DNA of 64,000 nucleotides from Lachnospiraceae bacterium 28-4. Lineage in GTDB: Bacteria; Bacillota; Clostridia; Lachnospirales; Lachnospiraceae. The position numbers and the translations under genes are program-made. The first letter of the stretch is position 1; the number at the start of each line of letters is the position of its first letter. Of this stretch, positions 53,506 through 62,488 are shown in pieces. The notes under the pieces were generated by a model. That model did no database searches, was not told the DNA's origin, and worked only from the letters and a program-made list of their open reading frames with translations. The stretch lies in the NCBI GenBank assembly GCA_000403275.2, contig KE159599.1, positions 645,391 to 709,390 on the forward strand. Reading direction: 5' to 3'.

Positions 53506-54999
53506 CTAGTGCCCGGTCAATATCAGCCAAATAAACTCCATATTCGAAAACATATATCGTTTCAAAAGCCTCTTAGGATCCTGGATCAGACGGTACAGCC
53601 ACTCCAGATAAATTTCCTGCATCCATTTCGGCGCCCTTTTCGATGTTCCTGCATGGAAATCAAAAGCCGCACCGACTCCGATCATAATCCCGTTTACTTT
53701 GCCTCTGTGTTCATGCATCCAGCGTTCCTGCTTTGGCGCGCCCAGGCCTACCCATATGAAATCCGGCTTCGCCGCATTGATCCGTTCTATAACCTTCTGA
53801 TCTTCCTCTTTCGTCAGTCTGCGGAAAGGAGGCGAATAAATTCCCGCAATTTTCAGCCTGGGATACTTTTCCCTGATATTTTTTTCCAAATACTTTAATG
53901 TCTTCTCCGTACTTCCGTAAAAATAATGGGTATATCCTTCTGCTTCCGAAAGCCTGAGAATCTCCGGCATCAGATCAGGACCTGCCACGCGTCTTGCCGC
54001 CTTGTGGCCTCTCAATTTGCAGATCAGGGAAAGAGGCTTGCCATCCGGTACGGCGATCGCCGCATTATTCTGAACCTTTCTGTAAGATTCATCATTATAT
54101 GCCATTACTGTCGTATGCACGTTGGACACGCACACATATTCTCCACGGAGTCTCTCCAGATTATCTGTCAGGTATTGACACACCGATTTCATATTCGTTA
54201 CCGCAATATTCACCCCGAGGATATTGCAGGAGCCAAATACATAAGAGAGAGGCCGTTTCCTGTATTTCCAAAAAAGTGGGAAAATCTCCAGGTCATCCAG
54301 CAAATACCGGCGATACAGCCTTCGGGGTTCCTTCAGCAGACGGTAAAACCATTCCAGCCCCGCATAGCTGATCCACCTCGGAGCTCTTTTTACCACCCCT
54401 GCCTCAAAGTCTATCGTTGCTCCAATATGCAGCGTCAGAGGAACTTCCAGCAGATCTTTATATTTATAGTAAAATTTCTCCTGTTTCGGCGTACCCAGTC
54501 CAATGCATAAGATATCCGGCTTCACTTTATTAATTTTGTGAATGATATACGAGATTTCATTGGCATCGCTTTCAAAAGTATAGCTGGGCGAGTATACCCC
54601 GGCAATCTTCAGATGCTTGTACTTTTTCATCAGATTCACGGCGGCTTTTTTCGCCACCCCTTCCGCCGCCCCCAGAAGAAAGATCGACATGCCTTCCTCT
54701 GCCGCCATTTTACAAACTTCAGGAAAATAATCGGAACCGGATATCTTTTCCTTAATAGGAGTGCGAAGCAGCCTGGACATCCAAATCAAAGGCTTTCCAT
54801 CCGTCAGGATCAGATCGGCTCCTTCATATATTTCCCGGAATAAATGGTCATGCTCTATTTTTACAATATGATCCACGTTCGGCGTGACCACATAGCTTCT
54901 TCCGCCTTTGCGCACAAGCTTCCGAGCCTCTTCCACTGCCTCTTCCATCGTTAAATTGTCAACATGCGTATTTAAAAACTTTATTCTTTTATCACTCAT
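53506..54999 (-). CDS. Tandem double WecG/TagA/CpsF (GT26) glycosyltransferase
   Basis: 497 residues, twice the family length. Two full GT26 domains follow each other: residues 1-240 (THVDNLTMEEAVEEA, TPNVDHIVK, LTDGKPLIWMSR, IGLGTPKQEKF, FEAGVVKRAP) and about 255-497 (NILGVNIAVTNM, SNVHTTVMA, VPDGKPLSLIC, VGLGAPKQERW, FHAGTSKRAP). Both keep the key Asp of the DGKP motif and the PKQE motif. GT26 enzymes add ManNAc or similar to polyprenyl-linked GlcNAc, starting wall teichoic acid-type linkage units. Two active domains could add two sugars. Confidence 0.92.
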   Translation of the reverse strand: MSDKRIKFLNTHVDNLTMEEAVEEARKLVRKGGRSYVVTPNVDHIVKIEHDHLFREIYEGADLILTDGKPLIWMSRLLRTPIKEKISGSDYFPEVCKMAAEEGMSIFLLGAAEGVAKKAAVNLMKKYKHLKIAGVYSPSYTFESDANEISYIIHKINKVKPDILCIGLGTPKQEKFYYKYKDLLEVPLTLHIGATIDFEAGVVKRAPRWISYAGLEWFYRLLKEPRRLYRRYLLDDLEIFPLFWKYRKRPLSYVFGSCNILGVNIAVTNMKSVCQYLTDNLERLRGEYVCVSNVHTTVMAYNDESYRKVQNNAAIAVPDGKPLSLICKLRGHKAARRVAGPDLMPEILRLSEAEGYTHYFYGSTEKTLKYLEKNIREKYPRLKIAGIYSPPFRRLTKEEDQKVIERINAAKPDFIWVGLGAPKQERWMHEHRGKVNGIMIGVGAAFDFHAGTSKRAPKWMQEIYLEWLYRLIQDPKRLLKRYMFSNMEFIWLILTGH

Positions 55000-55058
55000 A
55001 AAAAGGAAACCTCATCATCACATTTCATTTTCGCACAAATGACTAACATTGGGATCTA

Positions 55059-56183
55059 TTAGGCCAGCGTTGATAAATATTCCATAAAATTGCGTTTATT
55101 CTCTATCGCCGGCGTGGTCGGCCTTCCAAGATCATCACGTGCCCCAATCGCGGCTCTCGCTTCGATCAAAGTCAGTCCGTTTCTTTTCTTTGCCGCATTC
55201 AATTCCTTATCCAAAGCATCAAAATCATCCACGCAGACAGTATATCCATAACCGCATGCCGATGCTATTTTCGTCAGTTCAATGTTACCGGCTGCCGTAG
55301 GCATCCCCCCCACTGTTTCATGCGCACCGTTATTGATCACCACGTGAACCAGATTCCCGCATCCGCACGTTCCTATGACTGCCATAGCCCCCATATGCAT
55401 CAGAACCGCTCCGTCCCCATCGATGCACCATATCTTTGTTCCCGGCTTTTGCACGGCCGCCCCCAGTGCAATAGAAGAACTATGACCCATGGAACCAACC
55501 GTTAAAAAGTCATATTTATGGTCCTGCCCGTTCGCCTCCCGAATCTCAAACAATTCCCTGCTTGCTTTTCCCGTCGTGGAAATAATAGGATCTTTTTCCG
55601 ATACCGCCACTATATGCCGTATGATTTCCTCGCGGCTCATCGTATAATTATTCTCGTATTTTATTTTTCCATTATAAGAAACAGCTCCTTTGCGGACTAC
55701 AAACGCAACACTCTTGCCTGTTGCCAATACAGCCTGAAATTTTCCCATCGCATTCCGCAATTCGTCTTCTTTTGTTTCTTTATCCAGGATAAATGTCCTG
55801 ATATCCATATCTTCCAACAATTTCAGCGTTATTTTACCCTGGTAAATATGCTGCGGTTCGTCATGAACCCCCGGTTCCCCCCGCCATCCGACAATAAAAA
55901 TCATTGGAATCGCATAAACCTGATCATTCAAAAGGGAGGCCACCGGATTTATTATATTCCCTTCGCCGGAATTCTGCAAATAAACTACCGGAATCTTTCC
56001 GGTCGCAAGATGATATCCTGCTGCCAGCGCCGTACAGTTTCCCTCGTTTGCGGCAATTACATGATGCCGGAAATCAATTCCATAAGTGTCCATCAAATAA
56101 TCGCATAACGCCTTTAATTGCGAATCGGGCACCCCTGTATAAAAATCCGCCCCTATTATATCCAGTATTTTTTCAGCTTCCAT
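55059..56183 (-). CDS. aepY: Phosphonopyruvate decarboxylase
   Basis: 374 residues, thiamine-diphosphate enzyme. YTGVPDSQLKALCDYL, HVIAANEGNCTALAAGYHLATG with the catalytic Glu, and the ThDP/Mg site GDGAVLMHMGAMAVIG...VINNGAHE are as in phosphonopyruvate decarboxylase; related sulfopyruvate decarboxylases are possible. It makes phosphonoacetaldehyde for phosphonate tailoring such as aminoethylphosphonate. The PEP mutase and transaminase that usually accompany it are not in the window. It is first of a five-gene minus-strand operon (to 50.75 kb). AAAGGA precedes the ATG. Confidence 0.87.
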   Translation of the reverse strand: MEAEKILDIIGADFYTGVPDSQLKALCDYLMDTYGIDFRHHVIAANEGNCTALAAGYHLATGKIPVVYLQNSGEGNIINPVASLLNDQVYAIPMIFIVGWRGEPGVHDEPQHIYQGKITLKLLEDMDIRTFILDKETKEDELRNAMGKFQAVLATGKSVAFVVRKGAVSYNGKIKYENNYTMSREEIIRHIVAVSEKDPIISTTGKASRELFEIREANGQDHKYDFLTVGSMGHSSSIALGAAVQKPGTKIWCIDGDGAVLMHMGAMAVIGTCGCGNLVHVVINNGAHETVGGMPTAAGNIELTKIASACGYGYTVCVDDFDALDKELNAAKKRNGLTLIEARAAIGARDDLGRPTTPAIENKRNFMEYLSTLA

Positions 56184-56283
56184 TTTTTCAATCCTTTCAG
56201 CCTATAGTTTACACTATATTTCCCAATATAGAAACCCCAAAAGCATCAAAGTAAATAATTTATTATAACTTCCTGCATTCTCC

Positions 56284-56312
56284 TTGCCTCCTGCCTGCAA
56301 ATATGCTATATA
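56284..56312 (+). promoter_or_regulatory. Promoter of the surface glucosaminidase gene
   Basis: -35 TTGCCT (56284-56289), 17-base spacer, -10 TATATA (56307-56312); the start would be about 25 bases before the AAGGAG ribosome site. Confidence 0.55.
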
Positions 56313-56345
56313 TACCATTACAGGATTTCCAAAAGGAGAATACTA

Positions 56346-59300
56346 ATGAAAAAGAACATAAAAAAACGTATTTACGCAGCAGGGTTTGCCTTGCTCCTCA
56401 CTTTTATATCCGTTTATCAGGATGCCCTCCCCGCAATAGCTGCGGAAACATCCGCTGCGGAAACCGAAGAGAGCGGGACTTTGCCGCCGGAGGAAGCTGA
56501 AAATAGCGGAACGATGCAACCAGCGGATTCAGAAGATGAAAAGACCTCCCAACCGGCAGCGCAAGAAGATGGAAAAATTTCCCAACCGCCGGAGCAAGAA
56601 GACGGAAAAATTTCCCAACCGACGGAGCCGGAAAATGACAAAACTTCCCAACCGGCAGATTCAGAGGATAAAGATAAGGAATCTTCCCTGCCAATGGAGC
56701 CGGAAGAATCGCCCATGGCGATTACTTCGATCGCCCCTCTTTCCGATGAAGAAAGCGAATTTTTCTTTGACGCCAAACCAACTCTCGAGGAGCTTAGCGC
56801 CTCCTTCCCCAAAGAACTTTCCGTATTTCTGGATGAATCCGGTTCTCCCACCCCGATTCCCGTTACATGGGAATGCGGTGACGATTATGAAAATACGGAA
56901 TTCGATGCTTATGAGTTTACGCCGGTATGGGATACCGACGCTTATCCCCTTGCGCCCTCCTTCGACGCTTATACAAACATGCCTTCTATCACTGTTTACG
57001 TGCAGCAGGGCATGTCTTCCGTGCGCCTGTTGGATGCGGCAAAGGCACAGGACGATCTGGCTTCCCTCATAGCGGGCAAAGATATCTATGCCCTGCTGTA
57101 CCTTTGCGACACATATGAAGCAAAGCAGAAGCCCGGAAAGGAAGAAGCGGCATCGGTCAATATTTCTACCGGCCAGTCTGTCCGTATCACAGGCGTCGGT
57201 GAAGATTCCTTTCATAATATCTGGTACCAGGCCGGCATCGACATCGGCGGCAGTTCCTATATTGGTTATATCGAAAGGGATTATCTCGCTTATGCCGATG
57301 AAGACTTGCTCGCGTGGGAAGACCGGTGGATCTCCGGCCAGACTTACCGCATGGATGCCGGAACCGCCCAAGCGAAGCTTCCGGCTGATATTGCCCAATT
57401 TCCCGCCTCCTATCAAAGCGGTCTCTTAAACCTGAAAACAGCCCATCCTAATTGGATTTTTGTCAGAATGGAAACGGATCTTGACTGGAAAACAGCCGTA
57501 CAGGAAGAAAATAAAAACTCCCGGAGCCTGATTTCCTCCAGCGTTACCAGTTCCTGGAAAACAGCCGACTTTGATAAATCCTGGTCTTATCCCAGCGACG
57601 GTATCCTCGCTTATTATATGGATCCCCGTAATTTTTTATCGGAAAACTATATTTTCCAGTTTGAGCTGTTGAGTTATAACGACACCTACCACAAAGAAAG
57701 CGCCGTCCAGAGCATCCTGAACGGAACCTTTATGTCCGGCGCTATTCCGGGCGACTCCAAAGGCCAAAGTTATGCCCAGGCTTTTTGCAATATTGCCAGA
57801 CAGCTTGGCGTCAGCCCCTTCCATCTGGCTTCCCGCGTCCGTCAGGAGCAAGGAAACGGAACCTCTCCGCTGATCTCGGGAACCCACCCTTCCTATCCCG
57901 GCGTATATAATTACTTCAATATAGGCGCCACCGGAAAAGGAAGCGCCCAGGTCATTGAAAACGGGTTGAAAAAAGCGGCGGAATATAAATGGACCACACG
58001 CTACCTTTCCCTGGAAGGCGGCTCCAACATTATATCCAAAGATTACATAAGGAAAGGGCAGAACACTCTCTACCTGCAAAAGTTCAATGTGAGCAAGACC
58101 TCTCCTTCCGGCCTCTACCAGCATCAATACATGCAGAATATCGCCGCGCCGTCTTCCGAGGCGGTTTCGGTAAAAAAAGCTTATGCCACTGCGGGTTCCC
58201 TCAACAATCCGTTTGTATTTCGTATACCCGTATATAAAAATATGCCCTCCTCCGCGTGTCCTCAGCCCGCGGCCGTCAAGGACATCACTTTAAACAAAAC
58301 CTCACTTTCCCTGAAAGCAGGCGAATCTGCCGTTCTCACCGCTTCCATCGACGGCAAGCCCATCGATGCTCCGGCAGCCGGCTCTTCCCTGACTTTCACC
58401 AGTTCCAATCCAAAAGTGGCTTCTGTCGCAGCGGACGGAGCCGTTACTGCCATTTCCGCAGGAACAACGGATATCAGTTGTTCCTTATCCGGAGACTCCA
58501 AGGCAGGAGGCACCGCTTCCTGTACGGTAACAGTAGCTAAAACCGATCCGGCATATACTCTTCCGGTCTTAAACGCCGTTATTTATGCTCCGAATCAGAC
58601 ATTGGCCAATATTAAACTGCCGTCGGGATGGACATGGGATAACCCTTCCATTGTTCCTACCGTATCCAACCAGGGGTATCCGGCCACCTTTACTCCTTCG
58701 GATACCAGCAAGTACAATACCGTAAAAAAGAACCTTTCATTGACTGTAAACAAAGGAGTTCCCGTTTATACGGTTCCCTCCGGCCTGAAAGCTTCGGTCG
58801 GAAACACTTTGTCTTCCATCAAACTGCCCGCCGGCTTTGCATGGGAGAAACCTGAAACCGTACTGGAAAAAGAAGGCACGGTTTCGTATCATGCCTCTTA
58901 TAACCCGGATCCGGCCAACTATCAGACCGCAGCCAATATCGCAGTCGCTGTCAGCGTAACTCCGAAAGCTTCTTCGGCATGTACTTCTCATACTTACGGA
59001 GAGTGGACAGTTACAACACCGGCCACTTGTACGGCTCCCGGTGTACAGGCACGTTCCTGCCTTTCCTGTAATTCCAAAGAGACCAGGGAGATTCCGGCTT
59101 CAGGGCATGATTATATTTCTACCATCACGAAAGAAGCTACCGAAACTGCGGAGGGCATCCGTACCTATACCTGTTCCAAATGCCAGGATTCCTATACGGA
59201 GGCCATTGCAAAGCTGCCAGCCAGCCACAAGCACAGCTATTCCTCCTCCGTATCGAAACAGCCCTCTTGTACCGAAAAGGGTACTAAGACCTATACCTGT

Positions 59301-60935
59301 TCCTGCGGCGACACTTATTCCGAGGAGATTCCGGCGTCAGGCCATGACTATACCTCTAAGGTTACAAAAGAAGCTACCGAAACTGCGGAGGGAGTCCGCA
59401 CCTATACCTGTTCCAAATGCCAGGATTCCTATACGGAGGCCATTGCAAAGCTGCCAGCCAGCCATAAGCACAGCTATTCCTCCTCCGTATCGAAGCAGCC
59501 CTCTTGTACCGAAAAGGGCACCAAAACCTATACCTGTTCCTGCGGCGACACTTATTCCGAGGAAATTTCGGCCTTAGGCCACGACATGGCCGACAGCAAA
59601 TGCCGCAGATGCGGTTATCAGGCACCACAGGCTAACCATAATAACGGACAAACGAACGGCAGCAGCTCTTCTTCCGGCGGTTCCTCTTCCACTAGCAGCA
59701 GTACTTCGACTAACGGAAGTTCTCCCTCCGGCAGCAACCCTCCGGCAAACGGAACCACCCCTTCCGGCAGCAACCCTCCGGCAAGCGGAACCACCCCTTC
59801 CGGCAGCAACCCTCCGGCAAGCGGAACCACCCCTTCCGGCGGCAATCCTCCGGCAAGCGGCAACTCTTCTAATGGCGGCAAAAAACCGGCAGACAATACT
59901 TCTGACAACAGCGCAGCTCCAACAGCCCCGGCCAAAAATGTCACCATAGATATGAAAAACAATACCGTTTTATACGAAGAGGCCATATCTTCGATCCGCG
60001 GGAAAGATATTGATGTTATTCTCAACATGGGGAACAGCATAAGCTGGACGATTAACGGAAGTAATATTGTGGCAGATGAGGCAAACGGCATTGACATGGG
60101 CGTTACGCCGGATACCGGAAGCATCCCGGATGCGCTGATCATGCGGGCTTCCGCTCTCAGCACAACGGGAACCGTCATCGGGCTTTCCCTTGTCCATAAC
60201 GGCCCTCTCGATTTCCATCCGGTATTGGCTATAAGCACCGCCCCGGAAAATGCAGGACTGGCCGCAAACCTTTATTACTATAATCCGGACAGCGAACAGC
60301 TCGAGTTCATGGACGCTGTGGAGATCGATGAAAACGGCACCATTTGTTTTACCTTTTCCCACGCTTCCGATTACGTGATTATCATCAGCGAAACAGTTAT
60401 GACGGACACCGGTGTTATCGTATCCGATCATTCTGCCGGCAATGAACCTTCATCGGAATCCCCTTCCGAAGATAACGGCGGCGGCCCCCTTTCGGAAGAA
60501 GAGCCTTCCGGCTTACAACCGACAACCATGGTTATTATTGCTGTTATGCTTCTCATCGCCATTGCCATAGGTATTACGCTGTTTTTCATTCTCCGCTCCA
60601 AAAAGGAAGCGGACGACGATTGGGAAGAAGACGAGGACGATGAAGAGGATGAGACAGATGAGATCTGGAAGGAGGCAGAAGACTCCTCTTCCGGCAGAAA
60701 AGAGTTCTTCACGGAGGATCTAAGCACAGCTCCCGATAAAAAGAAATTTTTTACGGAAGACGTGTCCAGCCTTCCCAATAAAGGCAAACGCCGGAAAACC
60801 ATAAAGGAAGATTCTTCCTTAGATGACGGCGACTTCGATGACTACCGGGAGCCGAAAAAACGCAAGCCCGTCGGAAACCGCCCTAAAATCGAGCCGAGCG
60901 AATTCGATGAGGATGAATTCGACGGATTTGAATAA
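56346..60935 (+). CDS. Large membrane-anchored surface glucosaminidase
   Basis: 1529 residues. Signal peptide (1-33); acidic region with four 11-residue repeats (about 60-110); catalytic glucosaminidase domain (about 350-635) with SPFHLASRVRQEQGNG, whose Glu is the probable acid; a Big_2 Ig-like domain (about 641-731, ITLNKTSLSLKAGESAVL); two related beta modules (736-875); Cys-rich modules with CxxC pairs (878-1095); a Ser/Pro/Gly linker with 12-residue repeats (1128-1175); another beta domain; one membrane helix (about 1393-1418); and an acidic cytoplasmic tail of about 110 residues. It should hydrolyse peptidoglycan at the surface. The long cytoplasmic tail, unusual for a wall hydrolase, may bind an internal partner. 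AAGGAG precedes the ATG. Confidence 0.9.
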   Translation: MKKNIKKRIYAAGFALLLTFISVYQDALPAIAAETSAAETEESGTLPPEEAENSGTMQPADSEDEKTSQPAAQEDGKISQPPEQEDGKISQPTEPENDKTSQPADSEDKDKESSLPMEPEESPMAITSIAPLSDEESEFFFDAKPTLEELSASFPKELSVFLDESGSPTPIPVTWECGDDYENTEFDAYEFTPVWDTDAYPLAPSFDAYTNMPSITVYVQQGMSSVRLLDAAKAQDDLASLIAGKDIYALLYLCDTYEAKQKPGKEEAASVNISTGQSVRITGVGEDSFHNIWYQAGIDIGGSSYIGYIERDYLAYADEDLLAWEDRWISGQTYRMDAGTAQAKLPADIAQFPASYQSGLLNLKTAHPNWIFVRMETDLDWKTAVQEENKNSRSLISSSVTSSWKTADFDKSWSYPSDGILAYYMDPRNFLSENYIFQFELLSYNDTYHKESAVQSILNGTFMSGAIPGDSKGQSYAQAFCNIARQLGVSPFHLASRVRQEQGNGTSPLISGTHPSYPGVYNYFNIGATGKGSAQVIENGLKKAAEYKWTTRYLSLEGGSNIISKDYIRKGQNTLYLQKFNVSKTSPSGLYQHQYMQNIAAPSSEAVSVKKAYATAGSLNNPFVFRIPVYKNMPSSACPQPAAVKDITLNKTSLSLKAGESAVLTASIDGKPIDAPAAGSSLTFTSSNPKVASVAADGAVTAISAGTTDISCSLSGDSKAGGTASCTVTVAKTDPAYTLPVLNAVIYAPNQTLANIKLPSGWTWDNPSIVPTVSNQGYPATFTPSDTSKYNTVKKNLSLTVNKGVPVYTVPSGLKASVGNTLSSIKLPAGFAWEKPETVLEKEGTVSYHASYNPDPANYQTAANIAVAVSVTPKASSACTSHTYGEWTVTTPATCTAPGVQARSCLSCNSKETREIPASGHDYISTITKEATETAEGIRTYTCSKCQDSYTEAIAKLPASHKHSYSSSVSKQPSCTEKGTKTYTCSCGDTYSEEIPASGHDYTSKVTKEATETAEGVRTYTCSKCQDSYTEAIAKLPASHKHSYSSSVSKQPSCTEKGTKTYTCSCGDTYSEEISALGHDMADSKCRRCGYQAPQANHNNGQTNGSSSSSGGSSSTSSSTSTNGSSPSGSNPPANGTTPSGSNPPASGTTPSGSNPPASGTTPSGGNPPASGNSSNGGKKPADNTSDNSAAPTAPAKNVTIDMKNNTVLYEEAISSIRGKDIDVILNMGNSISWTINGSNIVADEANGIDMGVTPDTGSIPDALIMRASALSTTGTVIGLSLVHNGPLDFHPVLAISTAPENAGLAANLYYYNPDSEQLEFMDAVEIDENGTICFTFSHASDYVIIISETVMTDTGVIVSDHSAGNEPSSESPSEDNGGGPLSEEEPSGLQPTTMVIIAVMLLIAIAIGITLFFILRSKKEADDDWEEDEDDEEDETDEIWKEAEDSSSGRKEFFTEDLSTAPDKKKFFTEDVSSLPNKGKRRKTIKEDSSLDDGDFDDYREPKKRKPVGNRPKIEPSEFDEDEFDGFE
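59097..59570 (+). repeat. 237-bp direct repeats encoding Cys-rich modules
   Basis: Two nearly identical units (59097-59333 and 59334-59570) encode 79 residues each with CSKC and CSC pairs; a partial third follows. High DNA identity suggests recent duplication and possible copy-number change. Confidence 0.88.
59730..59870 (+). repeat. 36-bp tandem repeats encoding a Gly/Ser/Pro linker
   Basis: Four units with a 36-base period encode SGSNPPASGTTP-type dodecapeptides, forming an extended linker before the last beta domain. Confidence 0.88.
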
Positions 60936-61000
60936 AGAAATACAGGCGTTGCGACAGCGCCGTCTATAAAGCAAGCAGCTGCCAACACTTAACAGAACAA

Positions 61001-61035
61001 GGGGGGCAGGATTAAAGTTCCTGCCCCCCTCTTCT
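61001..61035 (+). terminator. Terminator after the surface glucosaminidase gene
   Basis: GGGGGGCAGGA (61001-61011) pairs perfectly with TCCTGCCCCCC (61019-61029), followed by TCTTCTATT. It separates the gene from the convergent M24 operon and may act on both. Confidence 0.85.
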
Positions 61036-61093
61036 ATTAAATAAATACCTCCGCATAAAAAATCAGGCCATGACATGCCCCATATCCAGCGGC

Positions 61094-62488
61094 TTACCGA
61101 ACAATCACAAAAGCCTTCTCCCTTTCCAAAGCAAACGGATTAAACCATCCGGCAATGTCGCTCATCGGGAAAACTTCCGGTTTTAAAAGAATACCGATTT
61201 CCTCTTGCATATACTGCTTTCTGGCTTTCATGCGTTCCCACACCTCCGGATAATTTTCCTCCAGTTCTTTCTGCAGCCCTTCATCCGCAATACAAATACC
61301 ATCCTCGCAGTTCGGGCCTCCATACCCTTCCATGCCGGGAATAATATCCATCTGAATCAGCATGCCGCTTTTCAGTTCAACCGTGGAATCGGGATAAAAA
61401 GGCGAAGACATCCATTCTTCCGAACCGATCAAATGCCCCGGGTTGAGTACCCACCCATATTTTTCTTTCGGTATTATGGATTGCACCGCATGGTAAATTT
61501 CCCCTCCGGTCACTCCTATCCCTATCTTTTCATACCATGTTGCCACCGCCGCAAAATAAGGCTTTGCCAGCTTTTCCAAATAATCTTTGGCTCCTTCTTC
61601 CAAGTCCCCGGTTCCTTCTGCCACATAACCGGCACGGCAGGAAAGGCCGCCTTCCAATCCCATAGAAACGCAGAAAGCATCTCCTCTTTGCGCTCTATAA
61701 CCCGTCACACTGACCAATCCCCTGTCACGGTTAGGGCCGATGGTCAGCAGCGGATGGCATGACATCACTCTTCCTTTCGGATTCAAATACGCCCCAAGCT
61801 CCGCCTCGCTCTTTCCCGGCTCCAATGCTTCCAGCATCCCCGCAAGGCACCCTGCCGCCTCTGCCGCCCCATGCTCCAGCGCTGCAATCGTATGCACATC
61901 ATTTATAACCCTGATGCCCCTTTCCGGATCGATAAATATTCCGGTGGCATTCGACACATTTTCTTCGCCGGCCACCGCTTTTAATGCGTCCGCCATATAA
62001 CCCGGAACATCAAAGAGATTCCCTTTTGCCTTCCCAGTAAACAACTTCCACCCCACAACTCCTGTTTTCATGCCATCTTTGATTCCCGCACGGCGGAAAG
62101 ATTCTTCCATCGACCAAAACTCATCCATCGGCTGGTTCGGCAGCGACAATATCTGGCAGAGTACCGGCTCCGCCGCCACTTTGCATTCCCGGTACAAGTT
62201 CAGGCATTCATTTCCCAGCAGCACATAATTTTTCCCGTTCCTATGCACCACCAGAACTCCTTCTTCAAACCTTGGATCAAAGGCCGCCAAATAGCGGAAG
62301 TTGGAATAATGCTCCCTGTCCCCGTAAATGACTGCCACATCCAGCCCGTCCTCGTCCATTCTCTCATATAGTCTTTCATATCTCTTTTCATATACCTGCC
62401 CCGGAAGCTCCGGGCAATCTCCGGGTTCCTTCCAGACAGGCCGTTTTACTTTTTGATACTGTACATTTTCCGCTAAAATATTTTTCAC
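61094..62488 (-). CDS. M24-fold (Xaa-Pro peptidase-like) protein, second paralog
   Basis: About 464 residues: creatinase-like N-terminal domain (VAVIYGDREHYSNFRYLAAFDPRFEEG) and M24 pita-bread domain. The usual two metal-binding Asp residues are not seen where expected: the segment reads GDAFCVSMGLEGGLSCRAGY. His is present in NPGHLIG, and the Glu ligand of the IEPG motif reads as Asp in QMDIIPG. A peptidase activity is doubtful; another hydrolase or binding role is possible. GTG at 62488 has GGAGG at 5 bases and overlaps the upstream stop (GTGA). Confidence 0.8.
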   Translation of the reverse strand: MKNILAENVQYQKVKRPVWKEPGDCPELPGQVYEKRYERLYERMDEDGLDVAVIYGDREHYSNFRYLAAFDPRFEEGVLVVHRNGKNYVLLGNECLNLYRECKVAAEPVLCQILSLPNQPMDEFWSMEESFRRAGIKDGMKTGVVGWKLFTGKAKGNLFDVPGYMADALKAVAGEENVSNATGIFIDPERGIRVINDVHTIAALEHGAAEAAGCLAGMLEALEPGKSEAELGAYLNPKGRVMSCHPLLTIGPNRDRGLVSVTGYRAQRGDAFCVSMGLEGGLSCRAGYVAEGTGDLEEGAKDYLEKLAKPYFAAVATWYEKIGIGVTGGEIYHAVQSIIPKEKYGWVLNPGHLIGSEEWMSSPFYPDSTVELKSGMLIQMDIIPGMEGYGGPNCEDGICIADEGLQKELEENYPEVWERMKARKQYMQEEIGILLKPEVFPMSDIAGWFNPFALEREKAFVIVR

